Assembly (NCBI GenBank): GCA_030524105.1
Contig: JAUNHE010000006.1
Coordinates: forward strand, 1-64,000
Length of the DNA stretch: 64,000 nucleotides
Reading direction: 5' to 3'
Source of the DNA: Rothia sp. (in: high G+C Gram-positive bacteria)
GTDB lineage: Bacteria > Actinomycetota > Actinomycetes > Actinomycetales > Micrococcaceae
Positions 1-9,321 of this stretch are shown here, one piece after another. The notes under the pieces were generated by a model, which saw only the letters and a program-made list of their open reading frames with translations, did no database searches and was not told the origin of the DNA. Both the position numbers and the translations under genes were made by a program. Numbering within the stretch: position 1 is the stretch's first letter; every line of letters starts with the position of its first letter.

Positions 1-53
1 GGCCGTTGTCTAGTTGGTGGGTGTGGGGTGCGTGTCTACTTTTGAATAAGCCT
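1..53 (-). mobile_element. End of an IS5-like element (transposase off the left edge)
   Basis: Read on the minus strand, the bases ending at 53 start with AGGCTTATTCAAAAGT, the terminal inverted repeat found at both ends of the IS copies at 12608 and 13614. The following sequence (CCAACTAGACAACGGCC) matches the bases just inside the left end of the 12608 copy. The element therefore lies to the left of the window and its transposase would be read on the minus strand. The start of that transposase is not in view. Confidence 0.75.
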
Positions 54-81
54 CAGAGCTTCTCTTGTTCTTTTGGGTCAG

Positions 82-554
82 CTAGCGGTTCTCTTTGTTA
101 ATTTCATTTAAAAAATGATGGGCTGTTTTAGCAGATTTCCCGAAGGAATAAATATATGATGACTCTTTACTTATTATTTCTATCGCTACCCCAGAAGCAT
201 TAGCAAGCACCAGCTTGCCGGGAGCTTTCCGCAACCCAATACCGCCTGCGTCCCTCAAAGGAGAGAAATCATCCATAATTTTAGCCTCCTCAACTTCGCT
301 CAACGGTATTGTTTTCCTAAATATTGGAAAGTACCTAATGGTGATGGCGTCTTGTGAAAGACTAATGCTTTGGTTCAAAATTAATACAGGGCCAATAAAA
401 AGAACAAGAACTAGCAGAGAAGGAACGACTATTAAGAGAACTCCTGAATCTTTAGTTGAAGCGTAGACATAATACGAAAAGGAAAGGCTGCAATTAAGAT
501 TATTACACCGGCTACCTGAACCCAGGCTGGTAACTTCTGACTATGCGTTTTCAT
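82..554 (-). pseudogene. Two-TM PH-like membrane protein, frameshifted
   Basis: An ATG at 554 with an AAGGAA ribosome site starts MKTHSQKLPAWVQVAGVIILIAA and then runs into a stop. A different frame continues the same protein from about 495 down to the TAG at 82: a second hydrophobic segment (GVLLIVVPSLLVLVLFIGPVLIL) followed by a roughly 90-residue beta-rich part (ITIRYFPIFRKTIPLSEVEEAKI) that resembles the PH-like module of small actinobacterial membrane proteins. Joining the frames gives about 158 residues, so one indel near 480-495 splits an otherwise normal gene. The gene is more AT-rich than the core genes and lies next to an IS end. A sequencing error is the alternative to real decay. 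Function unknown. Confidence 0.55.
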
Positions 555-590
555 AAATTTTCCTTCACTTCCAGCCTAAACTGAACTTTC

Positions 591-1472
591 CTAACCAAGG
601 CCAAGCTGGCTATCACGGCGAGCAGAACGGCCCTGTGCAAACTTACGCAGCCAACTATCGTCCTTATACTGGGCAGGAACAGCCCCGCTTAAAAGTCTTT
701 TACTCAGGGCCACAGCCCTCTTATCTGAGTCAAGAGGCAAGGGCACCTGTGAACCGGCCAAAATAATGTTACCGCGCCGGCGTCCTTTAATCATGGCCGC
801 GTCTGCCACCGCACAGGTGTAGGCAAATACCTGGCTTATAGCTGCCGCCTCTGCCCGGGCTCCGGCTAGTTTTCTGTCGTCACCGCAATTAACAATATAG
901 AGCCCCTTAGGATCCAGCTTCTTGGCAACTAGCTGGGTGAATTCTAGGGTCGTGAGGTCTTCTGGCGTCTGGTAGCCGCTAAAAACATCCCGAATAATAA
1001 TATCCCGGGACCGGTCAGCAAAACCCGTGGTGGCCTGACGAGCCTCACCAACCCGGATTTTAAGGCTGGGCGCCCGGGGAAGATCAAACCACTGCCGGAC
1101 GTAGACTGCTAGCTGAGCGTCTATCTCTACCACCGTATTCCGTGAATCCGGGTAGCGATCTACAAAATACCGGGCCAGGGTGCAGGCTCCACCACCAAGG
1201 TGGGTGATCCGTAGGCTATGCGGGTCAAGGTAGGTTTCAACCTGGGTTTCAACAACGGCAACCAGCCAGCGCATGTACTCAAAGTCTAGGTGGCGGGGAC
1301 GGTCAAGAACAAGGTGAGAGGACTCCATTCCGTTAATTTCTAGTACCCAACCGTTAGGGGTGTAATCGTCGGAAATAAGCCGGGCAATCCCGCTTGAAAT
1401 CTGGTAGCTTCCCTCCACCGGACCAGCAAGCTTTTGCCCGCCAGTTCGTTTTTTTCTACTGGTAGCAGCCAT
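591..1472 (-). CDS. Spermidine synthase-like methyltransferase-fold protein
   Basis: 293 residues with a Rossmann-type SAM-binding core: the ITHLGGGACTLARYF loop (around residues 89-103) and the acidic strand end TVVEIDAQL fit the spermidine/spermine synthase superfamily, as does the later DIIIRDVFSGYQTPEDLTT segment. The N-terminal beta strands (GIARLISDDYTPNGWVLEING) match the synthase N-terminal domain. Many actinobacteria carry such 'spermidine synthase-like' proteins whose aminopropyl-transfer activity is unproven, and no polyamine gene lies beside it. Its ATG overlaps the stop of the upstream thiamine-binding gene (TAATG), so the two are co-transcribed. Substrate uncertain. Confidence 0.8.
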   Translation of the reverse strand: MAATSRKKRTGGQKLAGPVEGSYQISSGIARLISDDYTPNGWVLEINGMESSHLVLDRPRHLDFEYMRWLVAVVETQVETYLDPHSLRITHLGGGACTLARYFVDRYPDSRNTVVEIDAQLAVYVRQWFDLPRAPSLKIRVGEARQATTGFADRSRDIIIRDVFSGYQTPEDLTTLEFTQLVAKKLDPKGLYIVNCGDDRKLAGARAEAAAISQVFAYTCAVADAAMIKGRRRGNIILAGSQVPLPLDSDKRAVALSKRLLSGAVPAQYKDDSWLRKFAQGRSARRDSQLGLG

Positions 1473-1807
1473 TATTTTTTGCTGCTATCGGAATCTGTCT
1501 TCTGCTCTTTGAGAGCCCGCTGTAAGCGCTCCACCTTACCGCTAAGCTCTGCCCGCTCATGTCCGGTCCGGATATCGGCCTTAACCACCAGTGAAACCCG
1601 AGGTGCCAGGGCAGCAACTTCCTCAGTAGCCCGCTTAACAACGTCCATGCACTCATCCCAGTCACCTTCGATGATGGTAAACATAGCATTAGTCTCATGG
1701 GGTAACCCAGAATCAATAACCACCTGCACAGCCCGGGCAACAGCCCTGCTGACCGAACCGTCTTCAAAACCGCCCCCCGTGGGCGCAACAGAAAAAGCAA
1801 AAAGCAT
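1472..1807 (-). CDS. Thiamine-binding protein, MTH1187/YkoF family
   Basis: 111 residues. [11 protein letters not shown] at the start, the central [26 protein letters not shown] and the final [14 protein letters not shown] are typical of the small ferredoxin-like-fold MTH1187 (DUF77) family, whose members bind thiamine or its phosphates and form tetramers. The C-terminal 25 residues are charged and probably disordered. It is the first gene of a two-gene unit with the spermidine-synthase-like gene. The 280 bases between its start and pta hold the promoters of both directions. The fold is certain; the ligand is known only from family members. Confidence 0.8.
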   Translation of the reverse strand: MLFAFSVAPTGGGFEDGSVSRAVARAVQVVIDSGLPHETNAMFTIIEGDWDECMDVVKRATEEVAALAPRVSLVVKADIRTGHERAELSGKVERLQRALKEQKTDSDSSKK

Positions 1808-2087
1808 AAGCCTAGCCTACGCCCCCAAGCAAAACCATAGTAGCCCCAACAGGCCAAAACTTGATTTTAAGCTTGTGCTAACCTCCGATTTCCCCGCGAG
1901 AAATAAGGTCAGAACCACCTCTTACAAACCGACGCTCGGGGCCATGAATTGGCGCACACCCGGCCCAGATGTACCGGGAAAAACAAGAAAAAACACCTAA
2001 AATCACATAGAGAAACACTCACACAATTCACCGACCCAGCGCCGCTACCAGCCCGGTGCTCACGAAAGAGAATAAGCAGAATCAACC

Positions 2088-4184
2088 ATGACTACCGGTA
2101 TCTACCTCTCCGCTATAACAGCTCTATCCGGAAAATCTCTGATAGCACTTGGGTTAGCAGACGCCCTCATTAAACGAGCAGACCGGGTAGGCTTCTTCCG
2201 CCCGGTCTTTCACGGCAGCGAAGAAGCCAAGGATCCCATGATTCAACTGATGCGCCGCTTCTTTGGGCTGACCGCCATGCAGTCCCGCGGTGGCGTTTCC
2301 TTGGAGGTTTGTCGAGAGCTACTAGCAGAAGGAAAACATGACGAGATGTCTTCCATCGCAGTGGCTATCTACTCGGAAATGGCAGAACACTGCGATGTCA
2401 TCATCGTAGACGGTACCGACCTGCTAGCGCACAATGCCATCACCGTTGAATTTGACCTCAATGCCCAGTTTGCCCGAGACCTGGGCATTCCCGTCATTGC
2501 CATTGTTGGGGCCCAAGAAGCCAGCGTAGAAGACGCCGTTAACGCCGTGGACGTAGCCCGCACTGAGCTAGCCAGCTCTAAGGTAGATACCCTGGCTATT
2601 ATGGTTAACCGCTGCAAACCAGAGCTCAGAGATAGCATTGCCAAAACCGCTAAACGTGGCCCCTCGCAACGGCCTGTCTATGTGCTACCAGAAATCCCCG
2701 AGCTGGCTCTGCCCAGCGTTTCGGAGGTGGCAGAAGCCCTGGAACTCTTCTCGGGCGGGCTGACGGTACAGGACCTCAACCGAGACATCAGAGACGTCAA
2801 GATTGCGGCTATGACCGTTGCTAACTTCTTAAACCAGTTTGCCGACGGTGACTTTGTTATTGTCCCTGGGGATCGCACCGACGTTGTGGTGGCCACCTTG
2901 GCTTCAGCTCTCTCCCCTAGCTTTCCCGCCCCCTCGGGCATGCTGCTGACGGGCGGACTCACCGACAGTACCGAAAGCCCCGTTATTTCTTCCCTGCTAG
3001 AGCAAGCCCCTTTTCCCGTTTTTAACACTGGCCTAGATACCTTCAAGGCAGGCCGGGCGGTCTCACGAGTTATTGGAGCCCTCTCTAGTGGTCAGCCCCG
3101 TAAAGTGGCAGCCGCCCTAGGCGAATGGTCCCGTTCAGTGGACCCAGATGAACTACTTGAGCGGCTGGAATTAGAACGCCCAGCCTCGATGACTCCCCTA
3201 CGTTTTTTGCACAATCTTATTGAAAAAGCCCGGGCCAACCGACGCAGCATTGTCTTGCCCGAAGGCTACGATGTGCGCATCCTCAGAGCCTGCGAAATTA
3301 TTGCCCGCCGGGACTTCTGCGATCTGATCCTGCTCGGTAACCCAGAAAAAATTGAAGAAATATGCCAGGCAGAAGGAATCAAGCTGCCTAGTGACCATGG
3401 GTTGACCATTATCGACCCCGACAACAACGGCCACACCGAGGACTTTGTGCAAACCTACGCCCAGCTGCGAGCTAAAAAGGGCGTTACCATAGAGCAAGCC
3501 CGTGAGCGCATGGCCGATGCCTCCTACTTTGCCACCATGCTGGTTTATAAGGGGCTGGTAGACGGTATGGTTTCCGGGGCTGCTCATACAACAGCCAACA
3601 CGATCCGGCCTTCGCTAGAGTTTATTAAGACCAGGGATGGGGTCAAGATTGTTTCTTCTGTCTTTCTTATGCTGATGGAGGATCGGGTCTTGGTCTTTGG
3701 TGACTGTGCGGTTAACCCCAATCCTAATGCTGAGCAGCTGGCTGATATTGCTATTGCCTCGGCACAGACAGCCCGCCAGTTTGGTGTTGACCCCCGGGTT
3801 GCTATGCTCTCCTACTCCACCGGTTCTTCCGGTAGTGGGGCGGATGTAGATGCGGTTCGGCAGGCTACTGAGCTTATTAAGGAGACCAAGCCGGATTTTG
3901 AGGTGGAGGGGCCCCTACAGTTTGATGCCGCTTCTAATATGTCTATTGCCTCCTCTAAACTTCCCGGTTCTAAGGTGGCGGGTAAGGCTACTGTTTTTAT
4001 TTTCCCGGATCTCAATACGGGCAATAACACCTATAAGGCTGTGCAGCAGACCTCCGGCGCTGTAGCGGTGGGTCCTGTTTTGCAGGGGCTGCGCAAACCG
4101 GTCAACGATCTTTCACGCGGGTGTACTGTGGAAGATATCATCAACACTGTTGCTATCACTGCTATCCAGGCTCAGACCCTCTAG
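2088..4184 (+). CDS. pta: Phosphate acetyltransferase (long form)
   Basis: 698 residues, the length of the three-domain Pta. The N-terminal part is a P-loop-like dethiobiotin-synthetase-type domain (ALSGKSLIALGLADAL, residues 10-25), the middle is the DRTGG domain (VPGDRTDVVVATL), and the C-terminal catalytic PTA_PTB domain begins near residue 365 (RRSIVLPEGYDVRIL) and contains YSTGSSGSGADVDAV and FPDLNTGNNTYKA. It converts acetyl-CoA and phosphate to acetyl phosphate in the cytoplasm. It is followed 62 bases later by ackA, the normal partner for acetate overflow and substrate-level ATP formation. The ATG at 2088 is the only start giving a full N-terminal domain. Confidence 0.97.
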   Translation: MTTGIYLSAITALSGKSLIALGLADALIKRADRVGFFRPVFHGSEEAKDPMIQLMRRFFGLTAMQSRGGVSLEVCRELLAEGKHDEMSSIAVAIYSEMAEHCDVIIVDGTDLLAHNAITVEFDLNAQFARDLGIPVIAIVGAQEASVEDAVNAVDVARTELASSKVDTLAIMVNRCKPELRDSIAKTAKRGPSQRPVYVLPEIPELALPSVSEVAEALELFSGGLTVQDLNRDIRDVKIAAMTVANFLNQFADGDFVIVPGDRTDVVVATLASALSPSFPAPSGMLLTGGLTDSTESPVISSLLEQAPFPVFNTGLDTFKAGRAVSRVIGALSSGQPRKVAAALGEWSRSVDPDELLERLELERPASMTPLRFLHNLIEKARANRRSIVLPEGYDVRILRACEIIARRDFCDLILLGNPEKIEEICQAEGIKLPSDHGLTIIDPDNNGHTEDFVQTYAQLRAKKGVTIEQARERMADASYFATMLVYKGLVDGMVSGAAHTTANTIRPSLEFIKTRDGVKIVSSVFLMLMEDRVLVFGDCAVNPNPNAEQLADIAIASAQTARQFGVDPRVAMLSYSTGSSGSGADVDAVRQATELIKETKPDFEVEGPLQFDAASNMSIASSKLPGSKVAGKATVFIFPDLNTGNNTYKAVQQTSGAVAVGPVLQGLRKPVNDLSRGCTVEDIINTVAITAIQAQTL

Positions 4185-4246
4185 GCTGGGTTGGGCTTTG
4201 ATCTTTATTGTGGCCGGGATGCCGGCTACCGGGCGAAGGGATTCCT

Positions 4247-5389
4247 GTGCTTATTCTTGTTGTTAACTGTGGCTCATCCTCCATTAAGTATCAGGTTCTT
4301 GATACTAGTTGTGATGATGCTGATGGGGCTTTAGTCTGTAAGGGCTTGATTGAAAATATTGGGGTGGATGTTGCTGATCACGATGCCGCCCTGGAAATTA
4401 TGGCTCAACAGCTTGATCAAGGCCTAGCTGATCGCAGTATTGAGGCTGTAGGGCATCGGGTGGTGCACGGTGGCGAACGTTTCTCTGAGCCTGTTGTGGT
4501 GACGGAAGAAATTATTTCTGCTATTGATGAGCTTTCGGCCCTAGCACCCTTACATAATCCTGCCCATGTTAAGGGTTTGCGTGCTGTCAGCCGCCGCTGG
4601 CCCGAGCTGCCGCAGGTAGCTGTTTTTGATACTGCTTTTCACGGCAGCATGCCCGAGTACGTTTACCGCTATGCTGTACCGGAGAATTTTTATAGGGACT
4701 TTGGAGTGCGCCGCTACGGTTTTCACGGCACTAGCCACGACTATGTGACGGGGATTGCGGCAGAGTTTTTGGGCTTGGAGCGGTCTGATTTTTCTGGGGT
4801 GGTTGCTCACCTGGGTAACGGCGCTTCTGTGACCGCTATTAAGGACGGTAAGTCTTTGGATACTTCCATGGGCTATACCCCTTTGGCGGGGCTGGTGATG
4901 GGAACTCGCAGCGGTGACCTTGATCCTTCTGCTTTAACTTCGGTCTTACTTCAGGATAAGACTCTTGATGCGGCCCGGCTGGATAGTATCCTAAATAAGG
5001 AATCTGGGCTGCTGGCTATTGCCGGTAGTAATGATATGCGTCAGGTAGTAGCCGCCATGGAGGCTGGCGATGAGGCCGCTAAGCTGGCCCTGGACATGGC
5101 TTCTTACCGCCTGGCTAAGTATATTGGTGGTTATCATGTTGCCGTTGAGGGCATGCAGGCCCTCATTTTTACCGCCGGTATCGGTGAGAATTCCTACCAG
5201 TTTAGGGCCCTGGTCGTCCAGCGGCTGGCCGCTTTGGGCGTAGAGCTGGATGCTGAGCTTAATCTGGCTTCTTCCGATCAACCGAGACTCATTTCAAGCA
5301 AGGAGTCAGCCCTGCCGGTGCTGGTTATTCCCACCAATGAAGAGAAGGCTATTGCTTTAGCTACAGAAGCCTTGGTTGGTGTCGCATAA
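4247..5389 (+). CDS. ackA: Acetate kinase
   Basis: 380 residues from the chosen GTG at 4247, which has GCGAAGGG 7 bases upstream and begins VLILVVNCGSSSIKYQ, the canonical acetate kinase N-terminus. The longer frame from 4208 adds 13 residues with no family match. Signature GHRVVHGGERF, VFDTAFHGSMPE, RRYGFHGTSHDYV and GLVMGTRSGDLDP motifs are all present, as is the ATP-binding FTAGIGENSYQFR. The enzyme makes ATP and acetate from acetyl phosphate. It is the second gene of the pta-ackA unit. No anomalies. Confidence 0.97.
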   Translation: MLILVVNCGSSSIKYQVLDTSCDDADGALVCKGLIENIGVDVADHDAALEIMAQQLDQGLADRSIEAVGHRVVHGGERFSEPVVVTEEIISAIDELSALAPLHNPAHVKGLRAVSRRWPELPQVAVFDTAFHGSMPEYVYRYAVPENFYRDFGVRRYGFHGTSHDYVTGIAAEFLGLERSDFSGVVAHLGNGASVTAIKDGKSLDTSMGYTPLAGLVMGTRSGDLDPSALTSVLLQDKTLDAARLDSILNKESGLLAIAGSNDMRQVVAAMEAGDEAAKLALDMASYRLAKYIGGYHVAVEGMQALIFTAGIGENSYQFRALVVQRLAALGVELDAELNLASSDQPRLISSKESALPVLVIPTNEEKAIALATEALVGVA

Positions 5390-5507
5390 GGGGCGGCAGC
5401 TGGTGGGCTGCAAACAAGTGTAAATTTGAATCTCTTACTCTTTTTTTGAGTATTCTTGACTGTGGATTGCAACATGCTAACCCTACCCCTAACTTTTGAG
5501 GAGCTAT

Positions 5508-6794
5508 ATGTCTGAGCAGACTCCCCTGCCCCAGGATCTTTCACAGGGCTGGCTGCCTGAGGATAAGCGGCAGAGGCCTTTTTCGCCCTTGCCAAAGCCG
5601 TCTCTGCTGAGTTTTCAGTCTTTACTGCCCTTTAGCTATCTCAATCGTTTGCGCCATCCCGGTGAGATTCCTTTTTTGATTGCAGCCTATTTGGTTACCT
5701 TACTGGTTTATATGGTCGCTGGGGTTATTGTGCTCAGTGCTTTTTTTACGCTGGCTAATGATGCGGTTCCGGCAGATCCGGGTGGCCTCTTTAGTCAATT
5801 TGTTTTTCTTGCCCTGTATTTTCCGCTGGCTATTTTCTGGGTGCGAGCTCTCGGTTACGCAAAGCTGCGTCTTCAGGGGGTGCGGATTAGCCCCACGCAG
5901 TTTCCTGAGGCTTACCAGATGCTGGTGGAGGCTGCCTATTCTGCGGGTTTGAGGCGGGTGCCGGATGCCTATGTTCTTTTGGGTAATGGGCAGATTAACG
6001 CTTTTGCTTCCGGCCACGGGCACCGGCGTTTTGTGGCGCTCTATTCAGACTTATTTGAGGTGGGTGGTAAGGCTCGCCAGCCAGAAGCCCTCAAATTTAT
6101 TATTGCTCACGAAGTAGGCCATATTGCTGCTGGTCATACCAGCTATTTCCGGATGATTTTTACCTCCTTTTTTACTTTTGTTCCCTTTGCTGGCTCCACT
6201 TTAAGCAGGGCACAGGAGTACACCGCCGATAATTTTGGTTACCGGCTGTGCCCTCAGGGAGCTATGTCTGCCATGTCTGTTCTTGCGGCTGGTAAGTATC
6301 TTAACCGTGATGTTAATACGGATGAGGTGGCCAACCGCGCCGTTTATGAGTCTGGTTTCTTTACCTGGCTAGCAAATTTGAATGCTTCCCACCCACCTTT
6401 AACCTGGCGTACCCATTCCTTGCGGGACCGGTCTGAACCGGGTCGGCTAGTTTGGCGTCCTAGGCGGAATCCGCAGCATCCTATATCCCTGGTTCCCGCT
6501 GCTGAGCCGGCCGCAATGTGGCCTGATCCGCTACAGGCTACCGATTTTATGGCTATTTACCCGGAGGATCCGGCTAATCAGCACTGGGGTGTGGTGCTGA
6601 CCGAACCTAAGGTGGCTGCCAAGGAGCGAGACCGCCAGGTGGCCGACACTCTCTTTACCGGCTGGATTCCGCCTCAGCTGCGTCAGGCACCGGCACAAGA
6701 GCCGCCTAAGCCGGTGGTAGGCAATGATCCTGAGGATACCGGTCCGGCTAGCCCAGATGATGATGCGCCAAACCCGCCGGTTGATGCGCCCTAG
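5508..6794 (+). CDS. Membrane M48-family zinc metallopeptidase
   Basis: 428 residues from the ATG at 5508, which has GAGGAG 5 bases upstream and is preferred to the longer frame from 5496. Two hydrophobic segments lie near residues 55-80 and 95-115. The catalytic motif FIIAHEVGHIAAGH (HExxH) and the downstream third zinc ligand in EYTADNFGYRL place it in M48 (Ste24/HtpX-like). The C-terminal 100 residues are Pro-rich and probably disordered. Such proteins act in membrane protein quality control. The stop overlaps the start of the SBF-type transporter gene, so the two are translationally coupled. Confidence 0.88.
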   Translation: MSEQTPLPQDLSQGWLPEDKRQRPFSPLPKPSLLSFQSLLPFSYLNRLRHPGEIPFLIAAYLVTLLVYMVAGVIVLSAFFTLANDAVPADPGGLFSQFVFLALYFPLAIFWVRALGYAKLRLQGVRISPTQFPEAYQMLVEAAYSAGLRRVPDAYVLLGNGQINAFASGHGHRRFVALYSDLFEVGGKARQPEALKFIIAHEVGHIAAGHTSYFRMIFTSFFTFVPFAGSTLSRAQEYTADNFGYRLCPQGAMSAMSVLAAGKYLNRDVNTDEVANRAVYESGFFTWLANLNASHPPLTWRTHSLRDRSEPGRLVWRPRRNPQHPISLVPAAEPAAMWPDPLQATDFMAIYPEDPANQHWGVVLTEPKVAAKERDRQVADTLFTGWIPPQLRQAPAQEPPKPVVGNDPEDTGPASPDDDAPNPPVDAP

Positions 6795-7731
6795 GTTGGG
6801 TTTTGACCCGCTTCTGGGGCTGATTCTGCTAGCGGTTCTGCTGGCCCTGCTGCTGCCTGCTCAGGGTCAGTTCGCTTCTTTTTTTGCGGGGGCCACCAGT
6901 TTAGCTATTGGGCTGCTCTTCTTTCTTTACGGTGCTAGGCTTTCACCGCAGGAGGCTTTCTCTGGTTTAAAACATTGGAAGCTGCACGGGCTTATCCTTA
7001 CTTTTACTTATCTTGTTTTTCCCTTGCTGGGGCTGGCTCTCTTTCCCCTTAAGTTTTTTCTGGGGTCGGAGCTCTATACCGGTATTCTTTTTTTGTGCCT
7101 GCTTCCTTCCACTGTGCAGTCCTCGATTGCTTTTACGGCTTTAGCTAGAGGAAATGTTGCTGGCGCTATGGTGAGTGCTTCTCTGTCTAATATGCTGGGG
7201 GTGTTTTTAACACCGGTTTTGGTTATGCTGCTTTTGGGTGGGCAGCAGGTGGGGGTTTCTACCCAGGTTTTTACCGATATTGCGCTGCAGCTGCTGCTTC
7301 CCTTTATACTGGGGCAGCTTTTGCGGCGCTGGTTTGCTGGTTTTGCCCGGCATGCTGTCAGCAAGCAGCTGGATAGGGTATCTATTGCTATGGTGGTCTA
7401 TTCTGCCTTTTCGGCCGGGGTCTTGGCGGGAGTGTGGACGCAGGTGCAATGGTGGCAGCTGCTTGTTTTAGTTCTGCTTTCGCTGCTACTTGTGGATGCT
7501 CTGCTTAAGCTGAGTAATTTTACTGCCCAAAAGCTGGGTTTTTCTGCCCAGGACCGGATAGCAATCCAATTTTGTGCCAGTAAAAAGTCTTTGGCCTCTG
7601 GGCTGCCTATAGCTTCCGTTATTTTTGGCCCGGCAGCTCTTGGCCTGCTAGTTCTACCGCTGCTGATTTTTCATCAGGTTCAGCTCATGGTGTGTGCTGT
7701 TCGAGCTGCCCGGTTAGCGCGGCAAAGCTAG
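6784..7731 (+). CDS. SBF-like (bile acid:sodium symporter family) transporter
   Basis: 315 residues from the ATG at 6784, which overlaps the stop of the M48 gene (earlier ATGs at 6757-6763 are possible). About ten hydrophobic helices, beginning LLGLILLAVLLALLLPAQG, with the conserved GARLSPQEA loop, CLLPSTVQSSIAFTALARGN (crossover-motif region) and QFCASKKSLASGLP near the C-terminus. These are hallmarks of the SBF-like group related to bacterial ASBT proteins and yeast Rch1. Substrate unknown. Coupling to a membrane protease suggests a shared envelope role, but that is inference. Confidence 0.85.
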   Translation: MRPRLGFDPLLGLILLAVLLALLLPAQGQFASFFAGATSLAIGLLFFLYGARLSPQEAFSGLKHWKLHGLILTFTYLVFPLLGLALFPLKFFLGSELYTGILFLCLLPSTVQSSIAFTALARGNVAGAMVSASLSNMLGVFLTPVLVMLLLGGQQVGVSTQVFTDIALQLLLPFILGQLLRRWFAGFARHAVSKQLDRVSIAMVVYSAFSAGVLAGVWTQVQWWQLLVLVLLSLLLVDALLKLSNFTAQKLGFSAQDRIAIQFCASKKSLASGLPIASVIFGPAALGLLVLPLLIFHQVQLMVCAVRAARLARQS

Positions 7732-8255
7732 GCCTTGTAGCAAGACGCAGGCTCAAATAGTCGATTTTCCAAGCTTTTAGAATTTCCAGGCTTAGAGCCG
7801 AAAGGTTGCTTCTTAGTTTGGCCTACCAGACTACCTATATGTGGATCTGATGAGTCGTTCAAGGTAAGGATAAATGAGGCTTATTCAGAGTAAACCCAAC
7901 AATCACTAGCGACCAGCGTACTAAGAGCCACCGAAAGAATAAAAATAAGTATGATTGAGAAAGTAGAGATTTTAGAGATAGATAAACATTTTTTCATTAT
8001 ATCAGTGATAAATTTTATATAAGAATTGATCATTTTACCCAAAAATCGGAGTGGAATTATAGACAGGTCAACGCACTTTTATGTGCAGGCTAGAAGGGCC
8101 CTAGGTTTATTATTTCTTCCAGTGGGGCACGGGCGAAGGGTGTGGGCTAAACCCAGTGCATATTAGTCCTTATGAATAATCTTCTTGGTAACTAAACTGT
8201 AATCGTTTACAGTGAGAAATCATCACGCCCATTGTTGCTGCTAATGCAGTTTTGA
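7732..8255. other. AT-rich intergenic stretch with IS-end relic
   Basis: No complete gene. It holds the small truncated secreted-protein frame at 7881-7997 (minus) and a 10-base relic of the IS terminal repeat (AGGCTTATTC, from 7877). The same 15 bases (AAATGAGGCTTATTC) occur again at 8678. The rest shows no recognisable structure. Confidence 0.5.
7881..7997 (-). pseudogene. Start of a small secreted or membrane protein, cut by IS relic
   Basis: ATG at 7997 opens a 38-residue frame, MKKCLSISK followed by the hydrophobic stretch STFSIILIFILSVALSTLVA and then SDCWVYSE. It looks like a signal peptide or single membrane anchor followed by the first residues of a mature protein. The stop TAA comes from the IS terminal repeat (GAATAAGCCT), so the original C-terminus is probably lost. 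No clear ribosome site is visible. The base composition matches the island rather than the core. Confidence 0.35.
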
Positions 8256-8682
8256 TTATTCGTTAGTCAGAATGCACCGATCACCGTACAAGCTAGAAGC
8301 AGTTAGCAATACGCTAGTCACTATTAAACCTAAAATAAGAATAGAAACACTTCCGCCCAAGTAGAAAAATACTGAATTTACCGCAAAGCCTGTTGCACTA
8401 CACACAAGACTCAGCTGAAATAACCATGCCCACCCATCTGTAGTAGAAATATTGGGATTTTGATTTAGAACATGATTAAACCTTGAGCGAATAGCTCCGT
8501 TAAATAAAGCATATCCCAGCCCGCAGAGTGCAAACCCAATCAGTTTAAATTCTTCTATACCAAATAGCCATAACAAGGTTCCTAATAATAAGATGAGTGA
8601 AACTGATAAACGATTAAAGCTCTTATTAAAAAATGTGGCTGCGATAAAAACAATAGCTCCTCCTGCTCCATAAGATGAAATG
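8256..8682 (-). pseudogene. C-terminal part of an MFS transporter
   Basis: The minus-strand frame is open from the relic IS end at 8683 down to the stop at 8256. It reads SYGAGGAIVFIAATFF, then LLLGTLLWLFGIEEF, LIGFALCGLGYALFNGAIRSRF, WLFQLSLVCSATGFAVNSVFFYLGG and ILILGLIVTSVLLTA, which is the pattern of transmembrane helices 8-12 of an MFS permease. There is no start in the right place. The missing N-terminal half is very probably the minus-strand fragment at 14667-15385: same strand, same AT-rich composition, complementary helices. Confidence 0.65.
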
Positions 8683-8690
8683 AGGCTTAT

Positions 8691-8969
8691 TCTAATAAGT
8701 TTAATGAAAAATTTCTTAGAAAAAGGCTAGATGCAAAAAGAAATTCAAAGAGAGTGCAAAGATTTAATAGGATTTTTGATAAATATGGTATTGCGGGAGT
8801 CTCACTCCTGGGCCAGACCCTGCTTCCAAGCCAAATCACCTCAGCCCTGATGGCAGTTGCAGGAGCTGACAAGAAGAAAATTATTTTTTGGCAAACAATC
8901 TCAATTCTTCTCTGGGGCACAGCCTTTGGCCTGTTAGCGGCTGCAGGTGTAAATATGCTGGCACAGTGA
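8691..8969 (+). pseudogene. C-terminal fragment of a small export membrane protein
   Basis: The frame is open from the relic IS end at 8683 and ends with TGA at 8967. It encodes a charged stretch (KFLRKRLDAKRNSKRVQRFNRIFDKYG) then GIAGVSLLGQTLLPSQITSALMAVAGADKKK and a last hydrophobic helix (FWQTISILLWGTAFGLLAAAGVNML). The pattern resembles the C-terminal half of small multidrug-export/DedA-like membrane proteins. The N-terminal half is missing; the GTG at 8754 is a chance internal start. It abuts another IS-like end just after its stop. Confidence 0.5.
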
Positions 8970-9321
8970 GGCGGGCTTATTCATAAGGTCTTTCCCGAGG
9001 CGCCCCGGGCTCGCAGTGAAGCCGCCTCCATGCCCGAGCTGCGAATATGCTGCTCTGTGGCACCGCCGGGCTCGCGGAGAAGCTGCTGGCTCAGGTCAAG
9101 CACTCAGGCGTGAGCGTACAAGCACGCCCCACACGATTAGGTACCAGACTCATCCGGTACCTATGACCTTGGTACCAGATAAGTCCCTACAGTATGTGTG
9201 GGCATGAAGGAATTCGGCACACAGCTGGTACCTACTGTGGGGGGCCGGTGCCTACTGCAGGGGCTGGTACCTACGGCGACGGGGTGGGCCGGTCAGGCTA
9301 TGTGGCACCTGGAAACAAGTG
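8970..9321. repeat. Relic inverted-repeat element with GGTACC-rich segment
   Basis: Starts with GGGCTTATTCATAAGG followed by TCTTTCCCGAG, matching in reverse complement the right end of the variant MITE at 12177-12333. Further on, five GGTACC sites (9140, 9156, 9171, 9227, 9266) plus one GGTGCC (9247) lie within 132 bases, the last three inside a tandem-like unit CTGGTACCTACTGTGGGG. No convincing coding frame. It joins directly to the MITE at 9322. Confidence 0.4.
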
